Below the pieces are notes generated by a model that made no database searches, was not told the origin of the DNA, and saw nothing but the letters and a program-made list of their open reading frames with translations. From positions 1 through 64,000 of the forward strand of contig NZ_VOGY01000014.1 of the NCBI RefSeq assembly GCF_008033385.1: DNA of 64,000 bases, read 5' to 3'. The position numbers and the translations under genes are program-made. This DNA comes from Algibacter pacificus (lineage in GTDB: Bacteria > Bacteroidota > Bacteroidia > Flavobacteriales > Flavobacteriaceae). Shown here piece by piece: positions 7,165-15,337 of the stretch; position 1 is the first letter of the stretch; each line of letters begins with the position of its first letter.

Positions 7165-9300
7165 ATGAAGAAATTATCTGTTTTTTTACTAGCTATGTTG
7201 TTTATTTCAATGGCTGGTTTTGCACAAAACACGTCCGGAAAAACTCAAGAAGGACATACCAATCAAAATAAATTTAGGCAGCTAAAAGATTTATTAGCAA
7301 CACCTAACAGTCAGCATACTGCATCTGGTGCGCCAGGAAAAAAATATACGCAGCAAAAGGTAGATTATATTATTGATGTTACTTTAGATGATGTGAACCA
7401 AAAAATTACCGGGCGTGAAACTATTACTTACCATAATAATTCGGAGGATGAGTTGACTTATTTATGGTTGCAACTCGATCAAAATATGCGAGCAATCGAT
7501 TCTAAAACCCCTGATATAAAACCTTCTACCTTCCCCAAAGGGACATCAAAGGCGAGGTTTAATAGAAGTTATGTAGACGAACCTTTTGATGGTGGTTTTA
7601 AAATTACAAGCGTAACAAATATCGATGGCAGCAACCTGTCGTACACCATTAATCAAACCATGATGCGGATTAATTTGGCCACAGCTTTAGCGCCAGGTGA
7701 AACTTTTGAGTTTAAGGTGTCTTGGTGGTATAACATCAATAATCACAGATCTAACGGTGGACGATCGGGGTATGAGCACTTTCCTGCAGATGGTAATAAT
7801 AATTATGTTATAGCACAGTTTTATCCAAGATTATGTGTGTATGACAATGTAGAAGGTTGGCAAAACGATCAGTTTTGGGGGCGAAGCGAATTTGCTTTAG
7901 AGTTTGGTGATTTTACGGTAAATATTACCACACCAGCAGACCATATGCTTGGCGCAACTGGTAAATTGTTGAATGAAAAAGAAGTGCTAACCAAAACACA
8001 ACAAAAACGATTAGCAGAGGCTAAAAAAACCTTTGATAAACCTGTTGTAATTCATACTCAAGAAGAAGCTATCGAAATAGAAAAGAGCTTTTCTAAAAAA
8101 ACAAAGACTTGGAAGTTTTTTGCAGAAAACGTAAGAGATTACGCCTTTGCTACCTCAAGAAAGTTTATTTGGGACGGTATGGCTGTAGATATTAATGGTA
8201 AAACCGTTATGGCTTATTCTTATTATTCTAAAGAAGCCAACCCGCTATATGGCGAACACTCTACTAGAGCAGTAGCGCAAACCTTAAAAACTTACTCTAA
8301 ATACACCTTCGATTATCCCTATCATAAGGCCATTTCGGTAGACGGGCAAATGGGGATGGAATATCCGCAAATATGTTTTAATCCAGGTAGGCCAAATGCC
8401 GATGGTACCTATTCCGATAGAGTAAAATATAGAATGTTAGGTGTAACGATTCATGAAGTAGGGCATAACTTTTTTCCAATGATTGTGAATTCCGATGAGC
8501 GTCAATGGACATGGATGGACGAAGGTTTAAATTCCTTTGTGCAAATGTTAGCCATGATGGATTATGAAGAAGGTTATCCTTTAAACCGTGGCTTACCGAA
8601 AAATATTGTGAGATATATGAGTGGCGATCAATCTAAAATTGCACCTATTATGTCTAAAGGCGATAACGTGTATAGTTTTGGAAGCAATGCCTATGGAAAA
8701 CCCGCTACTGCTTTATGGATTTTACGCGAAACCATTATGGGGCATGAGTTGTTCGATCATGCATTTAGAACCTATGCACAACGTTGGAAGTTTAAGCACC
8801 CAACCCCGGCCGATTTCTTTAGATCTATGGAAGATGCTTCGGCCATAGACTTAGATTGGTTTTGGAGAGGTTGGTTTTATACCACCGATGTTACAGATAT
8901 TGGGGTTAAAGGCGTTAAAAAGTTTTATGCCGAACCCGGAGCAGAAGATGAGGTTAACTTTATTGAAGATGCTACGGAAGGCTTAAAATTTAAGTCGCCA
9001 CAAAAAGCAAACGCTCAGTTTTTTTACGAAATTACATTTGAAAAACCAGGAGGGTTAGTGATGCCTATTATTGTAGAGTACACTTACGCCGATGGCACTA
9101 AGGAACGCAAAACCTATCCAGCGCAAATTTGGAGATATAACGATAAAGAAATTACCAAAGCTGTATATTCTAATAAAGAAATTACAAATATTGAAATCGA
9201 TCCAGATTTAGAAACTGCCGATGTGGATACCTCTAATAACAGCTATCCTAAAAAAATGACTTCGGAATTTGATAACTTTAAAACCAAAGTAAAAGGCTAA
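7165..9300 (+). CDS. Exported M1-family zinc metallopeptidase
   Basis: This 711-residue protein has a signal peptide (about 1-20, ending GFAQN). The gluzincin signature HEVGH starts at residue 430, with the third zinc ligand Glu453 exactly 18 residues after the second His (MDEGLNSF). QMGMEYPQ near residue 395 takes the place of the aminopeptidase exopeptidase motif GxMEN. It lacks the Sec-like C-terminal sorting domain of type IX secretion substrates and ends in a short acidic tail. The family cleaves N-terminal residues from peptides, here probably in the periplasm or at the outer membrane for peptide nutrition. It stands alone between murF and its own terminator. Confidence 0.92.
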   Translation: MKKLSVFLLAMLFISMAGFAQNTSGKTQEGHTNQNKFRQLKDLLATPNSQHTASGAPGKKYTQQKVDYIIDVTLDDVNQKITGRETITYHNNSEDELTYLWLQLDQNMRAIDSKTPDIKPSTFPKGTSKARFNRSYVDEPFDGGFKITSVTNIDGSNLSYTINQTMMRINLATALAPGETFEFKVSWWYNINNHRSNGGRSGYEHFPADGNNNYVIAQFYPRLCVYDNVEGWQNDQFWGRSEFALEFGDFTVNITTPADHMLGATGKLLNEKEVLTKTQQKRLAEAKKTFDKPVVIHTQEEAIEIEKSFSKKTKTWKFFAENVRDYAFATSRKFIWDGMAVDINGKTVMAYSYYSKEANPLYGEHSTRAVAQTLKTYSKYTFDYPYHKAISVDGQMGMEYPQICFNPGRPNADGTYSDRVKYRMLGVTIHEVGHNFFPMIVNSDERQWTWMDEGLNSFVQMLAMMDYEEGYPLNRGLPKNIVRYMSGDQSKIAPIMSKGDNVYSFGSNAYGKPATALWILRETIMGHELFDHAFRTYAQRWKFKHPTPADFFRSMEDASAIDLDWFWRGWFYTTDVTDIGVKGVKKFYAEPGAEDEVNFIEDATEGLKFKSPQKANAQFFYEITFEKPGGLVMPIIVEYTYADGTKERKTYPAQIWRYNDKEITKAVYSNKEITNIEIDPDLETADVDTSNNSYPKKMTSEFDNFKTKVKG

Positions 9301-9327
9301 TTTACTGCTTGCTTTAGCTATAGAAGA

Positions 9328-9379
9328 CTTGCTTGAAAAATACACAATAAGGTTGGTTTTTCAAGTAAGCCTTTTTTTT
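9328..9379 (+). terminator. Intrinsic terminator of the M1 peptidase gene
   Basis: CTTGCTTGAAAAA pairs with TTTTTCAAGTAAG (one mismatch) around a 16-nt loop and is followed by CCTTTTTTTT. It begins 27 nt after the stop codon. The remainder of 9301-9560 holds nothing else I can identify. Confidence 0.8.
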
Positions 9380-9560
9380 GTACGGTAAAAAAGAAATATA
9401 AAATTTAGTTCGTTAAAATTTTGCACGCATAAAAAGGAAAATAGAAGCAATGGGTAGTAGTAAATAATGCTTAAAAAAACACGCGTTTTGCAAATGTTGA
9501 TTGAAAATTTATTACAAAACCCTAACAAGTTAGTTAATAACTAGTTAGGGTTTGTAAAAG

Positions 9561-9952
9561 TGGAGTCGGAGAGAATCGAACTCTCGTCCAAACAAGTAAC
9601 CAAAGGGCTTTCTACACGTTTATTCTATTCTTGGGTTTTCGACTATAAGCTGGTTACAGACAACCCACTTATAACTTAGCTTCTTAAGTTTCGTAAAAGC
9701 ATCGAAGCACTGCTCAAACTATATTGACATTTACGATGCCTCAAAATGGAACGCCGTCAATCAAGGCTTTCCGGAGACATAAAGCTTGTACACCTTGTGT
9801 ACCTAGGCTAATCTTACTATAATTCAGATTATGCAGCTAAAGCGTAGTTATTCTCGCCGTTTAAAAGTTGGTCTAGTCTTTTACGTGTTTCAATGCCATT
9901 ACACGACGTGCTTACCGTTCAATTAATCTCGCTGTCAAAACCAGTCGACCCC
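9561..9952 (-). ncRNA. ssrA: Transfer-messenger RNA, tag GENNYALAA
   Basis: tmRNA with SmpB rescues stalled ribosomes and tags the nascent peptide for proteolysis. On the minus strand the gene starts GGGGTCGACTGG and ends CGACTCCA, so 5' GGGGTCG pairs with 3' CGACTCC to form the acceptor stem. The 3' part has the TTCGATTC T-loop. The tag frame GGC GAG AAT AAC TAC GCT TTA GCT GCA TAA occupies 9858-9829 and encodes GENNYALAA, the tag type known in flavobacteria. The CCA end is not encoded. Length is about 392 nt. Confidence 0.95.
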
Positions 9953-10028
9953 AGAATTAATGAAATAGTAAATTTTTAATTTACTTAACCCAGAATTTGT
10001 TTCAGGATCTCATCTATATGTTTTTTTG

Positions 10029-10110
10029 GCGTTACCACAAGGGTCGGGCTTTCCGCTATATCTTTTTTGCTTTTAATGGCAAAAAAGGATGCCGCTGCAA
10101 TCCCTAACGC
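10029..10110 (+). repeat. Dispersed hairpin element, copy B
   Basis: This copy has the complete form: GCGTTACCACAAGGG at the left, CAATCCCTAACGC at the right, and the central part TTTCCGCTATATC(T)6GC...GC(A)6GGATGCCGC. The outer GCGTTA/TAACGC and inner ATC(T)6GC/GC(A)6GGAT arms are inverted repeats. A 61-codon minus-strand frame over it is only a reading of the repeat. The rest of 9953-10266 shows no gene. Confidence 0.85.
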
Positions 10111-10266
10111 ACAGTCTGCAAAGTTAATTAAAACTTTTAAACAGAAAGCTAATCCGCCAATATAAATCAAAAATTATACCATCATTAAGTTGTCAGGTAC
10201 AAAAGTCAGTGCCATTTTAAGGGTATCCGCAGTCAAATAGTAAATCTTCTATAAAATTTCTACTAT

Positions 10267-10301
10267 TTTTGGGAATATATTCACGGAAACTAATAAGTTT
10301 G
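10267..10301 (+). promoter_or_regulatory. Promoter of the SDR gene
   Basis: TTTTG at 10267-10271 and TAAGTTTG at 10294-10301 are separated by 22 nt, fitting the Bacteroidota -33/-7 pattern. The start point would fall near 10306, which places the proposed ATT/ATC start codon about 20 nt downstream and helps to decide it. Confidence 0.65.
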
Positions 10302-10324
10302 TACCAATTACCAAAAGCATTTAT

Positions 10325-11107
10325 ATTATCAAAACAGCATTAGTAACAGGAGCAGCTTCCGGATTGGGGTATGAATTAGCATTATTATTAGCAAAAGATT
10401 CTTATAAGTTAATATTAGTGGATATCGATTCGTCTAAATTAACCGAAGTAAAAACAGAGTTAGAAACCCAATTTAATGTCGAAATTGTGGCCTTAACCAA
10501 GGACTTAAGTTTACCAAATGTGTCTCAAGATATTATGGATAATATTGGAGATACACCAATAGATGTGCTAATAAACAATGCAGGTTTTGGTTTGTTTGGT
10601 ACATTCTCAGAAACTAGTTGGGAACGCGAATCTGCCATGTTAAACGTACACGTTATTACAACCACCCATTTAACGAAACTGGTATTAGAAGGCATGGTAA
10701 ATCGTGGTTCTGGTAAGATTTTAAATATGTCATCGCTAGCAGCCTTTCAGCCCGGGCCATTAATGTCTATTTATTATGCTTCAAAAAGCTATATGCTCTC
10801 CTTTTCGGAAGCTATTGCAAACGAATTAAAAGGTACAGGTGTTACAGTAACTGCACTTTGTCCAGGACCTACAAAAACGGCCTTTCAAGAAACGGTTTCC
10901 GAAGATGCAAGCGAAAATAAAATTCAATTCAATATGGCTTGCGCTAAAGAAGTTGCGCTTTATGGTTATAAAGCGATGCTTAAAGGGAAAAGTTATGCTA
11001 TTCCTGGAAAGTTTAATAAGTTTTTAGCGGTTATCCCTAGGTTTATTACGCGTAATGCAGCAACATGTATTGTTAGAAAACTTCAAGCAAAAAACAGAGA
11101 AGACTAG
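10325..11107 (+). CDS. Short-chain dehydrogenase/reductase with a non-canonical start
   Basis: This is an NAD(P)-dependent oxidoreductase of the classical SDR family. The dinucleotide motif TGAASGLG begins seven residues after the codon ATC at 10328. Also visible are NNAG, the catalytic Ser in NMSSLA, YYASK with the Tyr and Lys, and PGPTKTAF. The frame is open back to TAA at 10241 and has no ATG, GTG or TTG before TTG 10364, which lies inside the glycine motif and would destroy the fold. I therefore propose ATT 10325 (or ATC 10328, giving MKTALVTG) as start. The substrate is unknown. The gene ends 5 nt from the convergent DUF1361 gene. Confidence 0.85.
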   Translation: MIKTALVTGAASGLGYELALLLAKDSYKLILVDIDSSKLTEVKTELETQFNVEIVALTKDLSLPNVSQDIMDNIGDTPIDVLINNAGFGLFGTFSETSWERESAMLNVHVITTTHLTKLVLEGMVNRGSGKILNMSSLAAFQPGPLMSIYYASKSYMLSFSEAIANELKGTGVTVTALCPGPTKTAFQETVSEDASENKIQFNMACAKEVALYGYKAMLKGKSYAIPGKFNKFLAVIPRFITRNAATCIVRKLQAKNRED

Positions 11108-11112
11108 AGCTG

Positions 11113-11790
11113 TTATTCTTGCTTCTCATTTTTAGATGCCATATTTATATTGGTAAATACCCAGTGCCCCAAGGTGAAAAAAGCTCCAAATAGCAAAGTA
11201 AAAAGCCAAACGTCCTTGTTTCCTAGCGGTTGCACAATTATGTTTATTATATCAATAAATAAAACTTTTGGATTTGTTAAAATTTCCCAGGAATTATAGC
11301 GTAAAAAGCGACCTAAATACACGCCGAATGCGGATATAAAAAATACAAATGTCAAAATAAAATGGGTCTTTGTTTTATTAAAGTACTTTAATAAAACGGT
11401 TTTCATGTCACTTACCGAAAAATAGAAAAGCATCATGCCATTAAAAGCAAAAGCAGAAATTAATAAAATATCTAACCAAAATATATGCGGTTCGTTATAT
11501 CTTAAATGCCACATATCAGTTAATATATAAGGTGCATTTGGAAGAAAAACTAACCATGTACCAAATGTAAAAAGCAGTGTTATTCGGTTAAGCTTGGGAA
11601 TACCTACTAGATAAATTGTAATAGCATACGGAACGGCTGCTAAGAATAGATTCCAAACTAAAAAAAGATAATTGTAGGAGTGTGCGAGTTTCATTCTAAT
11701 CATAAGTAAAATTAGAGTAGCACCTATTGAAAGACTTAATAGTGATAGCGATTTATATCGGTATGATATAAGGTTGTTAATGTAATTCAT
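11113..11790 (-). CDS. DUF1361 membrane protein
   Basis: This is a 225-residue integral membrane protein with about six to seven hydrophobic segments. The conserved stretch LPNAPYILTDMWHL and the spacing of polar residues between helices match the DUF1361 family, whose function is unknown. Its start overlaps the end of the upstream DUF2809 gene by 14 nt, so the two are translated from one message. A role in the cell envelope is likely from topology only. Confidence 0.82.
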   Translation of the reverse strand: MNYINNLISYRYKSLSLLSLSIGATLILLMIRMKLAHSYNYLFLVWNLFLAAVPYAITIYLVGIPKLNRITLLFTFGTWLVFLPNAPYILTDMWHLRYNEPHIFWLDILLISAFAFNGMMLFYFSVSDMKTVLLKYFNKTKTHFILTFVFFISAFGVYLGRFLRYNSWEILTNPKVLFIDIINIIVQPLGNKDVWLFTLLFGAFFTLGHWVFTNINMASKNEKQE

Positions 11791-12163
11791 GAGGTTTCGA
11801 TTTTAAATATTCTATTATTAAAACAGTAATGATACCAAAGGCATAGGCAACTAAATCATCTACGTGAAACGTACTGCCTAATATGATGTTTAGAAGTTTA
11901 TGATGTTCTAGGTTTAACAATTCTAGTAGATTAAAGTATTGGGCGAATTCTATTAAAAAGGCAAAAGTTAATACGCTTGCACCTAGTTTAAAACAATCTA
12001 TTTTTAAGAAGCTTTTAAAACAACAATAGAGTAAAATTACCGATAGAAAATCGCCGAACGGGTAGCGGATAAATCCAGTTTTTAGGTATACGGCAATTAG
12101 TATTTCGGTTAGTAAAAAAAGGAGTGTTAAGCTGAGGTAGGTTTTGTTTATTTTGTATGTCAT
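11777..12163 (-). CDS. DUF2809 membrane protein
   Basis: This 128-residue membrane protein has four predicted helices. The FRYPFGDFLSVILLY-like segment near 32-46 and STFHVDDLVAYAFGI near residue 100 are characteristic of DUF2809 proteins. The function is unknown. It overlaps the DUF1361 gene downstream (11777-11790), a pairing that suggests a small membrane module. Confidence 0.8.
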   Translation of the reverse strand: MTYKINKTYLSLTLLFLLTEILIAVYLKTGFIRYPFGDFLSVILLYCCFKSFLKIDCFKLGASVLTFAFLIEFAQYFNLLELLNLEHHKLLNIILGSTFHVDDLVAYAFGIITVLIIEYLKSKPHELH

Positions 12164-12200
12164 TTTGTTAAATTCTAGTATGACTAAAGGAAATTATGAT

Positions 12201-12470
12201 TTAAAAGTATAAAATAGCTATAGGTATGTTTAGTAGAATGATGCCGCAGGTTTTTAAGTTTTCGTATCTATCGGTTTTATTAATCAGAAGGGTTAGAAAG
12301 TTGAACGCAAGTAGTATTGAATTTAAGACAACAGCTACTATGATGAATTTAAAACCAACTATTGTTAGTATAAAAGTCTCTCCGAAATAAAGAAAAAATG
12401 AAAATAGAATGGTTCCAATAATAAAACTTATAATAGACACAGTTCTTCCTATGTTAGAAATACTGTACAT
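12201..12470 (-). CDS. Small hypothetical membrane protein
   Basis: This 89-residue protein has three hydrophobic stretches (about 12-30, 35-62 and 70-88) and few charged residues. I recognise no family. It sits 37 nt upstream of the DUF2809 gene on the same strand and just after the terminator of the CreD operon, so it may head the DUF2809-DUF1361 unit. Codon use looks ordinary for the region. Confidence 0.6.
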   Translation of the reverse strand: MYSISNIGRTVSIISFIIGTILFSFFLYFGETFILTIVGFKFIIVAVVLNSILLAFNFLTLLINKTDRYENLKTCGIILLNIPIAILYF

Positions 12471-12502
12471 AATTATCGTTTGTATTAATAATTGATATAG
12501 AA

Positions 12503-12535
12503 AAGCGTTACTCCTTTTTTTGAGAAGTAACGCTT
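12503..12535 (-). terminator. Hairpin terminator after creD
   Basis: On the minus strand AAGCGTTACT pairs with AGTAACGCTT around a 13-nt loop, followed by a short TTTTC tail. It starts 8 nt after the creD stop codon. The weak U tract suggests partial termination. Confidence 0.65.
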
Positions 12536-12542
12536 CATTAAA

Positions 12543-13919
12543 TTATCCGTTATTCCAATCTATTTTTCTTGATACATACATCACGATAGTAAGTATTAAA
12601 AATAGACCAACACTACCAACAAGCAGGGCATAGTTTTCTAATTGAATAATAACATAAATAAAAGCATATAATGCGGACAACGATAAACCAATAAATAAGG
12701 GGAACTTCAATGTTTTAAGTATCGATTTTGAGTACAAAGTAATGAGAACAATAACGGAACTTCCAGCTATTAAATAAGCTTTTAGAAAATTACTATGCTC
12801 AGATATAGACACTAGTAAAGTATAAAACATAATAAGAGCCAACCCAATCATTAAATATTGAAACGGGTGAATACTTATTTTACTCAAGGTTTGTATCAAA
12901 AAGAATATTAAAAAAGTAAGGCCTATGACTAAGAAGCCGTATTTGGCTGATCGTTCACTTTTTTGATATTCATCGACCATGACCATAAATTTAGTGCCAA
13001 AAGCAAATTTGTTAAGGTTGGGTATTTTATTTAGATGTTGTTGAGAAAAAGCTCTATTGATATGAAGTACCTTCCAATCGGCAATAAAACTGTCTTTTGT
13101 TATGTTTTTAGTTTCATCGTTTGGTAAATAATTACCAATAAAACTAGGGTCTGCCCAGTTAGAAGCCATGTTCATAGTGGTTGTTTTTCCAATAGGAATA
13201 AGTTCTATTTGCTTGCTGCCATTAAAGGCCATAGATAAGCTAAAGGGAGTATTGTTTTTGCTGGATAAATCTGTTGGGTTTATAAAATCAGATTCTAATA
13301 CAACTAAATGGTCGCTGTTTTTTGTTGTGTTTTCGTTAAAGTTTGTTTGAAAAGAGTAAGTGTTTTGGTTTAGTTTTAAAAGCATTTCACTTTTTATACC
13401 TTTTAAGTTAGACGTTTTTAGAATTACGGTGGCTTTATCCCAAATAATATCTTCGGTATTAATGCCTTTTGAAGTTAAATCTGTTGGTATATAGTGTCCT
13501 GAAAAGTCCATGGTTGTTGTAAATACAGCTGATTCAAAATTACCTCTATTTAAGGTTTTAGAATCTACCTTTACATTGGCGTTTAGAGACTCTGGAAAAA
13601 TGTAGGCATGTTTTATATGTGTTTCTGTTTCTGTAAAGTAGGTTTTTGTCTTTTCATTGTATGTTTTTGTTTCGGTGTATGTTTTGTATGGTATTTTTAA
13701 AAACGGGCCGTAAACAAGCACATTTTCGCCCCATTTTTCATTAATCTCGTTTACTACATCACTTTGCCTGTAGGCGCGTTCGGAAATGAGATTATTAATA
13801 AAAGATAATGGGATCAATAAAATAATGACTAAAAAACCGACCATCAGCATTCTTGCTGTGATTGATGTTTTTACCCAATTTCCGAATTTGTTTTGCTGTG
13901 GTTTGTTTATGTTTTTCAT
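12543..13919 (-). CDS. creD: CreD-family inner membrane protein
   Basis: This 458-residue protein matches CreD/Cet. It has an N-terminal transmembrane helix (about 24-46), a large extracytoplasmic domain with YRQSDVVNEINEKWG and the repeated TKTYNEKTKTYF-type strands, then five or six C-terminal helices beginning near residue 330. In enterobacteria creD is a target of the CreBC two-component system and affects envelope integrity and colicin resistance. Here no CreBC is present. Instead, the gene follows a winged-helix regulator and shares its palindromic operator (13935-13953). The start ATG at 13919 is 15 nt from that operator. Confidence 0.9.
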   Translation of the reverse strand: MKNINKPQQNKFGNWVKTSITARMLMVGFLVIILLIPLSFINNLISERAYRQSDVVNEINEKWGENVLVYGPFLKIPYKTYTETKTYNEKTKTYFTETETHIKHAYIFPESLNANVKVDSKTLNRGNFESAVFTTTMDFSGHYIPTDLTSKGINTEDIIWDKATVILKTSNLKGIKSEMLLKLNQNTYSFQTNFNENTTKNSDHLVVLESDFINPTDLSSKNNTPFSLSMAFNGSKQIELIPIGKTTTMNMASNWADPSFIGNYLPNDETKNITKDSFIADWKVLHINRAFSQQHLNKIPNLNKFAFGTKFMVMVDEYQKSERSAKYGFLVIGLTFLIFFLIQTLSKISIHPFQYLMIGLALIMFYTLLVSISEHSNFLKAYLIAGSSVIVLITLYSKSILKTLKFPLFIGLSLSALYAFIYVIIQLENYALLVGSVGLFLILTIVMYVSRKIDWNNG

Positions 13920-13934
13920 AATTAAAATTTAAAG

Positions 13935-13953
13935 TACTTTGAAATTCAAAGTA
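13935..13953. promoter_or_regulatory. Palindromic operator before creD
   Basis: TACTTTGAAATTCAAAGTA is a perfect 9-1-9 inverted repeat placed 15 nt upstream of the creD start. A copy with one changed base lies 7 nt upstream of the first gene of the regulator operon (15244-15262). The most likely ligand is the winged-helix protein encoded at 13998-14291. Each half-site contains TACTTTG, which resembles a -7 element, so binding would block transcription initiation. Confidence 0.75.
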
Positions 13954-13997
13954 AAAGATTGAAAAAAGAGATTTTGTTGTTTTCTTGAGACTAAAGT

Positions 13998-14291
13998 CTA
14001 GCTTTTATTAATTAATTTTTCGAGTGCATTAATGTGTTTTTTAAACTCTACACGACCTAAATCGGTAGTGGAGTAGCGGGTGTTGGGTTTTCGGCCTATA
14101 AATTGTTTTTCAACTTTTATGTATTCTACTTTTTCTAAAGCTTTGGCGTGACTCGCAATATTACCATCGGTAGCTCCTAAAAGCGCTTTGAGCATGTTAA
14201 AATCGGCATATTCGTTTACCATTAAAATAGACATAATACCTAATCTAATGCGGTGATCGAATGCTTTATTTATGTTGGTTATTATGCTCAT
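13998..14291 (-). CDS. Winged-helix transcriptional regulator
   Basis: This 97-residue DNA-binding protein belongs to the small winged-helix group related to MarR/ArsR (HTH_34 type). The helix-turn-helix is in FNMLKALLGATDGNIASHAKALEKVEYI (about 32-60), and the wing follows in KQFIGRKPNTRYSTTDLGR. There is no obvious sensor domain or cysteine pair. It is the third gene of a three-gene unit whose start carries the near-palindrome at 15244, and the perfect palindrome lies just downstream before creD. Autoregulation plus control of creD is the simplest reading. Confidence 0.88.
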   Translation of the reverse strand: MSIITNINKAFDHRIRLGIMSILMVNEYADFNMLKALLGATDGNIASHAKALEKVEYIKVEKQFIGRKPNTRYSTTDLGRVEFKKHINALEKLINKS

Positions 14292-14295
14292 AGAC

Positions 14296-14631
14296 TTAAA
14301 GTCGTTTACTTTTAGATTTTATGATTTCGTTATCATTAATCGTTTTAATTTTACGAAAAAGAAACGTGATACCAAAAGTAAAGGCCCCAATAAATAATGA
14401 AAAAGGAATTAATACTACCGCGCCTTGTTTTATGGTTTTGCGTTTTTCGCCTTGAGCAGTTATATTTTGAGATTCCAAAGTAATTTCTTCTTTATCTATA
14501 ACACCATTTTTATTTACGTCGTAAAGTGCAAACTCTTGCTCATAATTTTCATTGGAATAATATAAATATAAAAGTCCCAATGCATAAACTATAAGGGTAG
14601 CTATAATGCTAATTTTTATTGTTTTATTCAT
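14296..14631 (-). CDS. Membrane protein with one EF-hand loop
   Basis: This 111-residue protein has an N-terminal helix (about 6-26), an exposed middle part and a second helix near 72-94. The middle contains DVNKNGVIDKEE (38-49), a canonical 12-residue EF-hand loop with D/N at positions 1, 3 and 5, Gly at 6, Ile at 8 and Glu at 12. That suggests Ca2+ binding on the outside of the membrane. Its start overlaps the upstream gene by 4 nt, and the regulator gene starts 4 nt after its end, so it is tightly coupled to both. No named family was recognised. Confidence 0.75.
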   Translation of the reverse strand: MNKTIKISIIATLIVYALGLLYLYYSNENYEQEFALYDVNKNGVIDKEEITLESQNITAQGEKRKTIKQGAVVLIPFSLFIGAFTFGITFLFRKIKTINDNEIIKSKSKRL

Positions 14632-15236
14632 TTTACATCGTATTTAAAATGCATGATAGTACCATAAATAATATGCATAACACCAAAGCCTAATACCCAA
14701 AGCCAGAATCCATAACCAGGTAAAAGCGTAGCTATTAAGCCTAAAATAATTTCTATATATCCTAAATAGCGAATATCACCAATGCTATATTTTGATGCAT
14801 TTACCAATGCTAATCCGTAAAAAATAAGCATTAAGCCTCCGGTTTGTCCGTATTTGCCATGACTTAAAATAATTAGGATGTATAAACCGCCTGCTATTAA
14901 CGGAATTAAAAAATTGATAATTAATCGTTTGGAAGTGGCATCCCACATGTTGGCTCCCGTTTTTTTTGCTTTTTTGGCAGAAAGGATGTAGCCCGTTGTG
15001 GCACTAAAAATAGCAACCAAAGCCAAAATAAGTATAACAAATCTAAATATTTGACCATCAAGAATCAAGGTGCCAGAGCTATATGTGTTAACAAGCCAAT
15101 AGGTAATGGCTGCGCCGATAAGGGCATAGGTTCCGGCTAAAATACCAGATAAGCCACTTAAGGAAATAAATCGGGAGGATTTATTCATTAAATCTTTAAT
15201 GTCGGAAATGTCTTTTAGATAATCTTTTGATTCCAT
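14628..15236 (-). CDS. Hypothetical multi-pass membrane protein
   Basis: This 202-residue protein has a short soluble start (MESKDYLKDISDIKDLMNKSSRF) and about six hydrophobic helices. It resembles the membrane protein commonly found next to small winged-helix regulators and creD in flavobacteria; I know no function for it. It is the first gene of the regulator unit: its ATG at 15236 is 7 nt from the operator at 15244-15262, and its end overlaps the EF-hand protein by 4 nt. Confidence 0.75.
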   Translation of the reverse strand: MESKDYLKDISDIKDLMNKSSRFISLSGLSGILAGTYALIGAAITYWLVNTYSSGTLILDGQIFRFVILILALVAIFSATTGYILSAKKAKKTGANMWDATSKRLIINFLIPLIAGGLYILIILSHGKYGQTGGLMLIFYGLALVNASKYSIGDIRYLGYIEIILGLIATLLPGYGFWLWVLGFGVMHIIYGTIMHFKYDVK

Positions 15237-15243
15237 GTAAAAG

Positions 15244-15262
15244 TACTTTGAAATGCAAAGTA
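15244..15262. promoter_or_regulatory. Near-palindromic operator before the regulator operon
   Basis: TACTTTGAAATGCAAAGTA differs from the operator before creD at one base (G for T in the second half). Flanking bases also match (AAG on the left, AA on the right). The site lies directly upstream of the ATG at 15236, so occupancy should repress the operon encoding the regulator itself. Confidence 0.75.
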
Positions 15263-15337
15263 AGTAAATATTTTTGAATTATTCGGTGTTTATTTTTGAT
15301 AAATGTGGTTGAGGTTGTGCGAGGGCTAGCCACGAAT

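Noticed and set aside
9985-10170. 61-codon minus-strand frame next to tmRNA
   Set aside because: It is a translation of the dispersed hairpin element (KKDIAESPTLVV is the repeat read in frame), not a gene.
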